Source: Macrothele yani | Lineage: Eukaryota; Arthropoda; Arachnida; Araneae; Macrothelidae | Assembly (NCBI GenBank): GCA_039090855.1 | Contig: CM077012.1 | Location: forward strand, 142,138,541 to 142,202,540 | DNA length: 64,000 bases | Direction: 5' to 3' | In this document: positions 45,208 through 55,589 of the stretch, piece after piece | Position numbering within the stretch: position 1 is the first letter of the stretch | Layout: each line of letters opens with the position of its first letter | The notes under the pieces: generated by a model | Told to the model about the DNA's origin: nothing | What the model saw: the letters and a program-made list of their open reading frames with translations, nothing else | Databases searched by the model: none | Position numbers and translations under genes: made by a program

Positions 45208-48200
45208 GGATGTAAGGCCAGGTGATGCGTAACATCACAGCCTCTCCTTGACAAATGTCAACCCCGCCTTCTCGTGGTGCATCCTGTTCCCACTAAAGGG
45301 GCTCTGACGACCGCCAATAGCGGTATAACTATACCATCGGGATTAGAGGAAATTCTATCCCACACTCACCAACCCGCTTGGCCAGCGTGGTGAGTTATGG
45401 CCAAACCCCTCCAAAATGATTCCACAACTTAAATCTTGGCCCTCAGTCTCCGGCAGCTGGAATGTACCTGGCCAAGGCAGCGGCCAGTGCGACATGAAGG
45501 CAGAGGGTGCTAAGAATCCCCGGAGGACCGGACTAGGCTGCCATCTGATGCTGACCTTGGCTACGTACAATGGACGCTCCCTATCTTCTGATTCAAGGCT
45601 TCTTGAATTGGAAGAGGAACTACAAAGGATCAAGTGGGACATCGTGGGGCTAAGTGAGGTAAGGAGAAAAGGAGAAGATCTCATCGAACTGAAAAGTGAA
45701 CATCTTTTCTACTATCGTGGGACAGATACTGGCAGAACTAGTGGTGTTGGATTTATAATAAACAAGAAACTGAAGGATAAAGTTGTAGAAGTTGAAAGTT
45801 CCTCTGACAGAGCTGCACGACTTGTTATCCAACTCTCGAAAAGATACCAGGCTCAGATTATTCAAACTTATGCACCCACCACAAGTCATCCTGAAGAAGA
45901 AATTGAAGAATTTTATGAGGAAATTTGTCATCTAAATAATAAAGGTAAGCAGCACTTGAAAATAATTATGGGAGATTTCAATGCAAAAATAGGGCAACGG
46001 CAACAGAATGAAACTTCAGTAGGTAAATTCGGTCACGGCAACAGAAACCAACGTGGAAATACTCTCGTTGAGTTTGCAGAGGCAGAAGGGTTTTTCATCT
46101 TGAACTCCTTCTTCAAGAAAAAGCCACACAGGAAATGGACATGGAGACATCCAAATGGGACGACAAGTGAAATTGATTTTATTATGTGTAACAAAAAATT
46201 CGTCATAGAAGACTGCAGTGTGCTAAACAAGTTCAACACAGGTAGTGACCATAGATTGGTGAGATGTAAGATGCACCTCAACACTAAACTTGAACGTGGC
46301 AAGCTCATAAGACAAACAAAATCTATTGACATAACCAACCTTAAAAAACACCATAATACCTTCAAGTTGGAACTGAAGAACAGGTTCTCTGCTTTAGAAG
46401 GCCTAACATCGGAAGAAGTGGACATCTCTGAAGTTAACAGAAAAGTAACCAAAGCTCTTATGGAAACGGCAACAAAATTAACTGGGTCTAAGAACAAGTT
46501 GCATGTAAATAAATTATCAGGAAAAACGAAAATGTTGATGCAAAAAAGAAGAGAGATGAGGACAACTAAAGAAGATGTGACTTCCAAAGTGGAATATATA
46601 GAGCTATGCAAGACAGTAAGAAAAAGTATCACTGAAGACGTAAGAAAATTCAACTGTGAACTAGTGAGGAAAGCAATTGAAAACAACCAAAGCCTAAAGA
46701 TAGCAAAGGGACATCTCAGTAAGGGAAGAAAACAGATTATGGCACTGAGAAAAGAAGATGGTTCTGTAACAAGAAATAGAGGCAGAAATTTTGACAAGAG
46801 TGAAAGATTTCTACTCCAAATTATATGAAAGGGATGATACATGCACTCCAGACATCATGAAAGATACCAGTACCAGAGTTCCTCCAGTCCTTCCAGCAGA
46901 AGTTGCACATGCAATCAAGAACATGAAGCGGGGAAAAGCTCCAGGAGAAGATGGAATTACTGTAGACATCATACAAGAAGCAAGTGGAGAAATCGAAACA
47001 GTACTCGCCCAAATTTTCACTCGATGCCTTAATGAAGGAAAGATTCCTGAGGATTGGAACACCGCTACAATGATCCTGCTACATAAGAAAGGTGACATTG
47101 AGGATCTTGGAAACTACAGACCTATCAGCCTCCTATCAATAATTTATAAAATCTTCACTAAAGTTCTTTCACACCGCTTGAAGGTAACACTGGACATGGC
47201 TCAACCGAGAGAACAAGCTGGATTCAGGAGTGGCTACAGCACAATAGATCATATCCACGTGCTGAGAGAACTAATTGAAAGAGCGAGGGAATATGAACTT
47301 CCATTGTGCATGGCTTTTATCGATTATGAAAAAGCCTTTGATTCGGTGAAACCATCAGCAGTTACAATGGCTCTGAAAACCTGCGGTATTGAAGATGCAT
47401 ACATTAATATTATTAATAACATCTATGAAAATGCAAGTGCAAAGATTAGGCTGTTTGAAAATACAACGCACGTAAAAATTGGAAAGGGAGTGAGACAAGG
47501 TGACACCATATCTCCGAAGCTCTTTAATGCCACATTGGAGGGTGTTTTTCAGTCGCTGAGCTGGGAAAACAAGGGGATAAAGATTAATGGAGATTATCTA
47601 ACCCACCTTCGTTTTGCTGATGATGTAGTCATTTTTGCAACTACCCCATCACAGCTGCAGAGTATGATCCAGGATCTTGCTGACAAGAGTAAAGAAGTGG
47701 GATTAAAAATGAACTTTCAGAAGACAAAAGTGATGTTCAATGCTTTTACAAGAAATGAAGATTTATCGGTTGATGGAGAAAAGCTGGAGATAACAGACAC
47801 GTACGTTTATCTTGGACAGCAGATATCAAGTGAGGGTCACATTGATGAAGAAATTAATCGGCGTACAAAACTTGCCTGGAGAGCTTTTGGAAGAAACAGC
47901 ATAATTTTCAAGAGCAATATGCCATTATGTCTTAAAAGAAAAGTGTTTGATCAATGCATCCTTCCAGTGCTTACGTATGGTGCAGAGACGTGGACCTTAA
48001 CTAAAAGAGATATACAAAGGCTGCAGACAACTCAAAGCCGCATGGAGAGGTGCATACTTGGTGTAACCAGGAGAGATAAGAAGAGGAACTCGTGGATCCG
48101 AAAAATGACAAGAGTGGAAGACATCATGATCAGAGTTAAATCCCTGAAATGGCAATGGGCTGGACATACTGCCAGAAGGACAGATCATCGATGGACAGCC

Positions 48201-48398
48201 GAAATTTTAGATTGGATTCCAAGGGACAGGAAAAGACCCAGAAGAAGACCACATGGGAGATGGGTAGATGAAATTCGAAAGTATGCAGGGGTGACATGGA
48301 GGAGACTGGCACAAGACAGACCGTTGTGGAGGAAACTTGGGGAGACCTTCGTCCAGCAGTGGATTGATAATGGTTGACAATGATGATGATGATGATGA
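45208..48398 (+). mobile_element. LINE-beta copy B, full-length, inside the Gypsy element
   Basis: 3.19 kb. The insertion is at a (TA)n stretch: gatatatatata precedes the 5' end and follows the (GAT)n 3' tail, consistent with a target duplication. The 5' untranslated region (45208-45415) is longer than in copy A. It lies between the Gypsy purine tract/3' LTR and the Gypsy pol end, so it is younger than the Gypsy insertion. Confidence 0.9.
45416..48377 (+). pseudogene. LINE-beta endonuclease/reverse transcriptase, one frameshift from complete
   Basis: Two overlapping frames, 45416-46828 (470 codons) and 46791-48377 (528 codons), separated by a single extra base at about 46783 relative to copy A. 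A likelier start is the methionine at 45494 (MKAEGAKNPRRTG). N-terminal APE endonuclease: LATYNGRSLSS, SEVRRKGEDLIELK, IIMGDFNAKIGQRQQ, GSDHRLVRCKMHL (catalytic His region). RT: KAPGEDGITVDIIQEA, NYRPISLLSIIYKIF, FIDYEKAFDSV, GVRQGDTISPKLFNATL, LRFADDVVIFATT. The C-terminal end has KWQWAGHTARRTDHRW and RPRRRPHGRWVDEI. Such proteins nick the target and copy their RNA there. If the one indel is an assembly error this copy could be active. Confidence 0.95.
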
Positions 48399-48432
48399 TA
48401 TATATATATATATATATATAAACTCCAGGTGT

Positions 48433-48982
48433 TTATACATGTTTGTTAAATCTTACCTGGCAACCAGATAGAGTTTGATATGGTATCATGTGTTGTGAGG
48501 GGGAACCTGCAGAGCTGGGTACAGGAGAAAGTCTGGAATCCAGATAATGTCGTGGTAGCACTGAATTTGGAGAAGTCTGTTCTTGATTGGCAGAGTTCAT
48601 AGGAACTGCTGGAGGAGACACAAAAGGTGAAGACACTTCTGTAGTTGGAGATTGTTGTGATGTGGTGGTAGACTGTCGAGGAACAGTTGAGGCATGTTCG
48701 TCAAAGAACAAATGCTGGTTTAAGACTATCAATATTGATCACCATTGGTTTGTTGTTAATAAGGAGACGAAAGGTCTTCTCGTTGCGGGAAAGCACTGAA
48801 AATGGACCATCGTACGGTGACTGAAGTGGTTTCTTAACGGAATCACAGCGTACGAACACATGTGAATAATTGTGCAGATCCCGATGAACAAAAATTCTTG
48901 GTTTGCAGTGATGCTTAACAGGCACTGGGGTGACACTGGCCATAGACTGCCGAAGCTGCCCGACGAATGTTGCAGGATCCAT
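48433..48982 (-). pseudogene. Gypsy pol C-terminal tail
   Basis: Frames 48982-48701 (FVHRDLHNYSHVFVRCDSVK, then SPYDGPFSVLSRNEKTFRLL) and 48732-48433 (Ser/Thr/Pro-rich) are the integrase C-terminal GPF domain and tail. HRDL...VFVR.D...PL..PY.GP is typical of arthropod Gypsy pol. A stop is reached at about 48433. Confidence 0.85.
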
Positions 48983-49721
48983 AGACTCTGGTTTCTTGCA
49001 GGAACTGTCCTAGCAAGTGAAGGGTAGAGCCATATAAAAATTCAGCACAGGTAGCTTGCAGGTCTGGCTTCAAAGTAGTGCATAAGCCCAGTAGCACGGT
49101 CGGAAGAATATCGACCCACTGGGGTGTAGCACGACATTTAATGGCAGCTTTAAGAACAACATGAAAACGCTCTACCATGCCATTTGCCGAAGGATTATAC
49201 AGTGTGTGAATTCTCTGTGCTCCTAGTAAGTTGGAAAATGAGCGAAAAAATTGAGATTCAAATTGTAGTCCTTGATCTGTAGTAATTTTAAGTGGAGCAT
49301 CAAAGCAAGAAATCCAACCACTATAGAAAGCTTTAGCGACCGTGTCTGCTGTGATGTCAGGAATGGGAATGGCTTCAGGCCATCTGGAAAATTTGTTGAT
49401 CATGGTGAGACAGTAAGAAAAACCTTGTGATACAGGTAGTGGACCAACAATGTCAAGGTGAACATGTTCAAAGCGTGCTGACAGTGCAACAGGATCACTG
49501 TTTTGTGCTATCGCCATGTCGATGAAGTTAACTGGAGACGATAAAGTAATCGTGTTGATCCTGGAAAAAGAATCAGCAATCAGGTTTGGAGAACCAGGGA
49601 TATACTGAATATCTGGTGAATTGTGCAATGTAATCCAGATGACGCATCTGTCTAGGTGAAGCTTTATCTGATTTCTGCTGAAAAGCATAGATTGGTGACT
49701 TGTGATTGGTGAAGTGCGCAC
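48915..49721 (-). pseudogene. Gypsy integrase core, zinc finger deleted
   Basis: The catalytic core has HVHLDIVGPLPVSQ (Asp), LKITTDQGLQFESQFF (Asp) and NPSANGMVERFHVVLKAA (Glu), the DDE of retroviral-type integrases. The HHCC zinc-binding domain that should precede it is missing: the reading goes from FSRINTITLSSPVNF directly to DPVALSARFEHVHLD, so several hundred bases were lost. It continues into WVDILPTVLLGL and the C-terminal part. Confidence 0.9.
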
Positions 49722-50808
49722 TTTCCAGCATGTGACGAAAATGCTTCACTGCAGAGTATGCGCCCAAGAGTTCACGATCATAGGCACTATAGTTTTGCTG
49801 TGCTGTATTTAACTTTTTCGAGAAAAATGCAAGTGGTTGCCAAACTTCTTGAGTGTGTTGTTGTAAAACAGCACCAAGTCCAGTATCCTAGGCGTCTACC
49901 ATTAGACCTAACTTAGCATCAGGCATCGGATGTGCTAGAAGAGCCACCTGTGCCAGAGCTTGCTTACATTTCGTGAAGGAATCTCGTGCGTCATCATAAA
50001 AGGCGATTGATCTGTTGGTTTTCTTATTTGAACCTTTAAGATACTCATTCAGTGGTTCCTGCACCTGAGCTGCGTGCGGAACAAATCTGCGATAAAAGTT
50101 AATGATACCCAGAAAACGACGAAGATCATGAACGGTGGTAGTTTCAGGGTAAGCTAATAGAGTGTCTACTCGCTCTTGAAGTGGCATGATACCATCAGGT
50201 GAGATGGTATGACCAAGGAATACTGTAGTGGACTGACCCAACACATATTTGGAGGGATCGAGTTGAATACCGTAGTCAGCAAGTCTTTGGAAAATCAAAC
50301 TGAAATGATGTTGGTATTCTTCTGCATCAGTCAAAGCGATAAGAATATCGTCGAGATATGCAGTACAAAAATCCAGATCCTGTAGGACAGTGTTGATGAA
50401 ACGTTGAAAGGTTTGGCCTGCATTTCCGAGTCCGAATGGCATGTAAAGGAACTCGAACAAGCAAAATGGCGTAACAACAGCAGTCTTTGGAACATCCTCT
50501 GTCTTTACAGGGATCTGATGATATGCTCTGATTAAATTAAGTTTGGAGAATATTGTCTTAGATGCTAGAAATTGGGTAGCATCTTGTATATGCGATACAA
50601 AGTACCTCTCTGGTACAATAAGCACATTCAGGCGCATGTAGTCTCCACATAATACCTGTCTGGTACAGTAAGCGCATTCAGGCGCCTGTAGTCTGCAGTC
50701 TCCGTAATTTTTAGGAACCAATGTGCAAGGGGCTGGCTCAACAGCTTTTAGAGGGACGACAAATACCTTACGAGAGCAAGAATTGAAATTCCTTCTTGGC
50801 AAATGCAA
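49573..50808 (-). pseudogene. Gypsy reverse transcriptase and RNase H
   Basis: RT blocks: KAVEPAPCTLVPKNYGDCRL, FSKLNLIRAYHQIPVKTEDV (Asn where the first catalytic Asp is expected), FLYMPFGLGNAGQTFQRFIN, CTAYLDDILIAL (catalytic YLDD) and FLGHTISPDGIMPL. RNase H follows from about 49900 (DAKLGLMVDA) after a stop at 49888, with QPLAFFSKKLNTAQQNYSAY. A tandem duplication of about 55 bases at 50610-50700 repeats VLIVPERYFV-type text before the catalytic block. Frameshifts and stops abolish function. Confidence 0.9.
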
Positions 50809-50811
50809 GTT

Positions 50812-51606
50812 TCCCCAGGAGGTAACTGCCTAGGCTTAGAAAAGACTGAAGTTCCGGTAGTCTCGACATGGTGAAAAACGCTGTGATCTTTATGTTTAGG
50901 CACACCATCTGTACTTACGAGCTGTGGAAACATTTTTAATAATTCGTGGAAATCTGAAGTGCCAAAGACAGCGGTAATTCCAGTAGCAGATTGTGAAGTA
51001 GCGTGGCCTGAAGATTTTAGCTTTGTTAACGTATCGATCAGACAATGATGTTTCATATCCACCAACAAACCAAAGTGCTGAAGAAAATCAGCTCCGATAA
51101 TAGGAACAGAAACTGACGCAACAAAAAATGGCCAGGAAAATTTTCGATGCAAATTGAGATCTAAAGACAGTCGACATGTGCCGTACGCGTTAATAACAGA
51201 ACGATTTGCAGGAAATAATTTCAACTTCTCTGGCTGTTTCGGTTTGGGTGAAGAGACTGGAATAATAGACATCTGCCACAGTATCGATCAAAAGTTTTAG
51301 ACCAGTAGATCTATCAGCCAATATGAGTGTGCTGTTTTAGACCTTCGCCACTTGCAGCCATAAGGGGCGGCCCTTCTAGTTTCCCGACTGAAAAGAACAA
51401 GGTGATTTACACTTGGTAGCAGCATTCTTAAAGGTTCTGTGATACCAGCAAACTTGAGATGTTGGCTTGTCATGGTTCTGTCGTCGAACTGCGGGAGAAT
51501 GTCTACAACTCTCACGCGATGCTGAACGTGTTCGAGTGGAAGAGGTTAACTGTGCCGAAAGTTTTACTACTTGTGATGTGAGGTGTTCGATTTGTTTCTG
51601 AAGCAT
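50812..51606 (-). pseudogene. Gypsy protease region
   Basis: The frame at 51272-50748 reads KLKLFPANRSVINAYGTCRL, then LHRKFSWPFFVASVSVPIIG and ADFLQHFGLLVDMKHHCLID, the second half of a retropepsin-like domain as in arthropod Gypsy elements. The expected catalytic DTG lies in the region near 51300, where the reading is WLIDLLV and broken, so the active site is lost. The following segment (ELLKMFPQLVSTDG...) leads into RT. Confidence 0.8.
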
Positions 51607-52158
51607 AGGAGCATGACAAACATGCTGTGAGGTATAGCAACGTTCACTTCAGAAGATACATCAGCAATTTCATAAATTTTGTCAGCTATTACTACTAATT
51701 GTGTTAAATCATCACAGCTGATGGTTAAGATCTGTTGCATCCACTTGGGCAAACGCTGAAGCCATAGGGACTTAAGTATCGCTGCATCTAATCGCTTATG
51801 AGCAAGATCTTTCATTCTATGTAATAACTGCAATGGTTTAGAATCGCCCAATTCTAATTCTTGCAATAAGAGCGAGTGTCCGATCCTCAGAGTCAGCAAA
51901 CTGAGCAATAAGATGCTTTTCAAAAATAATATATTTATCTGCAGGTGGGGGTTGCAATATAATGTCACTAATTTGCTCAAGAATATTACTTTCGATTGAT
52001 GCTACTACATGATGAAACTTAGCATCATCGTTAGAAATTCCTGCCGTGGAAAACTGACTTAATCTGAGCAAACCACAGAGCTGGGATATTCTTCCAAATG
52101 GAGGACATTTCAACGTCACATGCGCCACTGAGACCTCGGCATTTTCGGAATCCGACAT
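51567..52158 (-). pseudogene. Gypsy gag
   Basis: Starts MSDSENAEVSVAHVTLKCPP and continues with AGISNDDAKFHHVVASIESN, the capsid-type helices of Gypsy gag (F..A.I..D..KF..V...L). A frameshift near 51840-51850 moves into the frame LLQELELGDSKPLQLLHRMK and then LWLQRLPKWMQQILTIS, the second half of the capsid domain. The usual zinc knuckle is not clear. Broken, no longer functional. Confidence 0.85.
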
Positions 52159-52512
52159 TATGAAACGATTCGAATACCGTTGAATCAGGCATGCAACGCT
52201 TTAGAAAAATTAATTTCCTACCTTAGCCAGAAAAATGGCAGAATCCACAGTGTGTGTCGCTGTGCTGTGTGCAGTTCAGAAACAGGCGGGAGCCATTACG
52301 TGAGAACAAAAGATGAAGCGAAAAAGTGGAAAGCAGCCATGTTGAAAAAAACGAACCACTAACAACTCGCAGGTCGAAGTAGAAAAGCAAAAATACTCTG
52401 AGCAGCGTTTGGCGCTCGAGATCACTTCTTGTTGACTTCTGTGCTTCGTACGTCCTTCATTGGAGCTTGATGTGTTATTTTACCAACAGGAGTTAGAGTT
52501 GATGTCAAATGT

Positions 52513-52531
52513 TAAGAGTCCGGGTCACCAC
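52513..52531 (-). promoter_or_regulatory. Gypsy primer binding site
   Basis: On the minus strand tggtgacccggactc begins one base after the LTR, the expected place and form of a tRNA primer site in arthropod Gypsy elements. The exact tRNA was not determined. Confidence 0.7.
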
Positions 52532-52730
52532 TTTGGGGTAATTAATGAATTTAGAATGGGCCCCATATATATCCCTTATCTCTTTAATAATAAGAATCAA
52601 ATTGATATGTACATCTCACATCACTGCGTCTACAGGAGCAAACTTTTTTGAATAGATAACAGATCGTGTACAAACATCACAAAGTGCAAGGTGAACAGAT
52701 TTGAACGCCATTTACCTGCCGGCGGCCATA
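52532..52730 (-). repeat. Gypsy 5' LTR (61-bp shorter than 3' LTR)
   Basis: 199 bp, outer end on the minus strand tatggccgcc, where the 3' LTR has tgtggcc. The missing 61 bases lie after cacaaagtgcaag. Since LTRs are identical at insertion, this deletion and the substitutions arose later. Confidence 0.93.
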
Positions 52731-53409
52731 GATTCAATATTGAATGCATTTGATTTGTATAAAATTGCAAAAGAAATTATAGGAATCTAAACTTTTTTTG
52801 TAGCAAAATCTGAAGCTGAACTTTCCGACTGTCAATTAGCAGAGAGGCACGATATGGTAGATACGATCACAGAGACTAGGTCCAATCACAGCTTTGTACC
52901 TATAAACAAAAACCAATTATTGGTTTCCAGGGTATCAGGTTCCTCACCATTTGTTGCTAATATGGGATTTGAAGAAACCATCCGACCACTTACACTCCAC
53001 AATGAACAATACGTTGCATGTGCATATGGAATTGGTGGATTGGAAAGATTTTGGAATGCTGCGAGGAAAACAATGACTATAAAATTATGTTTATGCATTG
53101 TCATGGCCCAAGTGCATCATATATATGGCCAAAACCTAACCTTTAGATGCATGTTGGATTCCGTGCGACACAATGAAAATTGTGTCTTCTCCCACGTCTA
53201 CTACAGGAAGAACTTTTCACATTGCACCTGATGAAAATCGCTATTGAACTATTATTCAAAAACTTGAAGATAGATTAAATCCATTGGTTTCAGCTTTGAC
53301 TGTTACAAATATTAATATTTCCCTTTTTTGTTTTTGATCATTTGTTTTTTCAAAATGTGTGTGAAAATGATTGAAATATTGCTTGTCAAACTTTAAATAG
53401 ATGTATATA

Positions 53410-54619
53410 CACTGAAGATCAATTGAATTAGAGACAGCTGGCATTATGCAAATGTGGCGCTGTGGGCGGCCCTGTAAACTGAAACGACACGACGTATGCA
53501 GCGATCCAACAATATAAGGAGTTATGTGACTGGAATCAGTAAGAATCAGATGCAGTATGGGTAAGACGAAGTATCTAAGCGATTTGATCATGGGCAAATT
53601 GTCGGGGTCCGGCGAATGGGTCACTCCATCTCTGAAGTAGTGCAGGCACTGGGATTTTCAAGAGCCACTGTGTCACGGGTGCACTGTGAGTACATCGAAT
53701 CCGGTAAAACCATCCCTGCAAGAGCCAACTGCCGTGGACAACAGCGTGTGGATGAGCGGGATCATCGTCGGCTAGCTCGCATTGTAACAGCAGATAGACG
53801 GGCCACAGTGCAAGAAATCGCTCTGCAATTTAATGCTGGTGCACAAAAACGTGTAAGCAGCCACACCATCCAGAACCATCTCCTCGCTATGGGGTACAGA
53901 AGCCGTCATCCCACGAGGGTACCACTGCTGACCGCAAGTCACATGATGCAAAGATTAGCATGGGAGCGGGAACATCGCCACTGGACCCTAGACATGTGGA
54001 AAAATGTTGCCTGGACTGATGAGTCGAGATTCATGTTGGTACATGTGGATGGCAGGATACGAGTATGGCGCAAACCACATGAAGCGATGGATCCTTCTTG
54101 CCAGCAGGGTACTCTTCAAGCTGGTGGGGGTGGCATTCTCGTCTGGGGACTGTTTATGTGGACTGAAATGGGACCCCTGGTATGCGTGACATCATCCCTC
54201 ACAGGTCAACGTTACCGGGATATCTTGGACTACCATTTGCTCCCGTTTGTGTGTCTTTAACATCCCACTGGCGACCTCATCCTGCAACAAGACAATGCAC
54301 CATGCCATCTCTCCCGAATTGTATCCGAATGGTTGGATCCACCGACGTGACCTAGCTTCCTTGGCCAGCTGGGTCACCTGACCTCAATCCCATCTAGCAC
54401 ATCTGGGATGCCATTGAGAGAGATGTTCGAGGCTCTGACCCCCCCATCAAATCTTCGTGAACTGTGGGAACTTGTTCAGGGGTCGTGGATCCGTATGGCT
54501 TCCCAACGCTTCCGGTGTCTTGTCGAGTCCATGCAGAGATGAATCGCCGCCGCCATCAGGGCGAAAGGTGGTGCTACACGTTACTAGACGGGCATCTCTA
54601 TCTCAATTGCTCTTCAATG
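53410..54619 (+). mobile_element. Tc1-like element, complete ends, broken transposase
   Basis: 1210 bp with inverted ends cactgaagatcaattgaat / complement cattgaagagcaattgagat and TA on both sides. Transposase 53616-54260 is open for 214 codons: QALGFSRATVSRVHCEYIES, RGQQRVDERDHRRLARIV, then RRATVQEIALQFN (two DNA-binding domains), VAWTDESRFMLVHVDGRIRV (first Asp). A frameshift near 54255 leads to LILQQDNAPCHLSRIVSEWL (second Asp). The catalytic Glu segment is damaged around 54370-54420, where the reading STSGMPLREMFEA stands for the usual IEH.WD. The C-terminus RELWELVQGSWIRM...RFRCLVESMQ is recognisable. Confidence 0.92.
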
Positions 54620-54621
54620 TA

Positions 54622-55110
54622 TGTTTAAATGCCATTATGTCTGCAATAGGAAATATATTACCATCCTCAATTTTTTTCTACTGCAAACACACACATTAGT
54701 GTTTCTACCAAGTTTCAGAGAAAAATATTACATGCCATTTTGTTTATAACTCATTACAGTTAACTATTAATCTGAAGGTGATTTTTGCACTTTTCATGTA
54801 ATAAACATTAAATTGTAAATTTACTATTGTTTTGATATGACATACACTCCCGATATAAATAGCTTCAAATTGGTACCAGAATTATTGAATTAGAACTATT
54901 GGTTGTCAAGTTATTACATTTAGTAACATTGGTGCAGAATCCAATATGGCCACCATTTGGTCAAAATGACCATTTTTTTACATGCCTGTATCTCAGCCAT
55001 TGGGCAAAATATTTTCCAAATTTAGATTTGGGGGTTTCACTATCGTGTGCATCTATGGCAAAAAAATTAAAAAATCTTACTATGGTGCAACACGCACCGG
55101 GTGTCCCCAT
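54622..55110. repeat. repeat R, uninterrupted inverted copy
   Basis: Reverse complement of 37051-37335 joined to 40373-40462 and 41073-41190. It serves as the empty site for LINE-beta copy A and for the MITE. No coding content. Its left end touches the Tc1 element. Confidence 0.8.
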
Positions 55111-55589
55111 GTAGAATTATCCCACTTCAATTAACTGGAGTTGAATTTCAGTGGGGTTCAACTTTTGACCCACAAAAACGGATCACTGCGCAAATTCCAA
55201 ATTTGGACGCTACTTACAATGGACATGACATCTTTCACAAGTGATAACAGACGAACTGTTCCTGTCACAAAGTTAGCATGTTGGCTTCGAGAAGGAAGTA
55301 CAAGTGACACTCCAACATCGCATCTAAATATCCTTTATGCAAAAAAAATTGTGACTGCATGCAACTAATGTTTTCACTGCTCCTTGTAACTCAGGAAAGA
55401 GATCAAAAACTAGTGAACTTTTTTGCACCTTTATTTTATTGTAACTTTTTTTTTGTACTCGTAACCTAGAAGTACCTCCAAGTCTCAGTAAAGCATTGAG
55501 TTAGTTATTTTCAGGTTTCTTCATAAAGTCTTCAAATACTGTATAACATCCATACACAGCCCATGCCAAAGTAATGTAACAATGTGGAA
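55111..55589. other. intronic sequence, nothing recognised
   Basis: Between repeat R and the Tc1 3' half. A short open frame (55141-55368) has no recognisable domain. Confidence 0.5.

Larger units (their letters stand above)
44913..52730 (-). mobile_element. Gypsy LTR retrotransposon, interrupted by LINE-beta copy B
   Basis: LTRs at 52532-52730 (5') and 44913-45172 (3'), 4-bp target duplication gatt at 44909-44912 and 52731-52734, a primer-binding-site-like sequence next to the 5' LTR and a purine tract next to the 3' LTR. The internal order gag, protease, RT, RNase H, integrase is that of Ty3/Gypsy. Without the LINE insert it is about 4.6 kb. It is broken by many frameshifts and deletions and sits inside the uncharacterised gene-like sequence, whose reading resumes on both sides. 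Confidence 0.95.
42775..53232 (+). pseudogene. uncharacterised invertebrate gene family, with Asp motifs, interrupted by hAT and Gypsy
   Basis: Three separated segments read as one protein once the insertions are skipped. 42800-43225: NFAHLAPRECATVGSRGIHS, CANCPSPEILKEELML, DEVVDNLVTKLFALCAHHF. 44445-44908: IIVADFSENYTCVIQDATQS, then after a possible intron (donor about 44673, acceptor tttcag before 44734) SDGLSVQYKNFVKL, AEWHFFC and a HGKGACDG-like stretch. 52735-53232: DLYKIAKEIIG, DTITETRSNHSFVPINKNQL, then a frame-shifted WWIGKI and FMHCHGPSASYIWP. I know similar predicted proteins from many invertebrates but no established name or function. Frameshifts at several points make it a pseudogene. 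Asp in DFSENY, FSDG and ACDG could be catalytic, as in an RNase H-like fold; this is inference. Confidence 0.7.
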
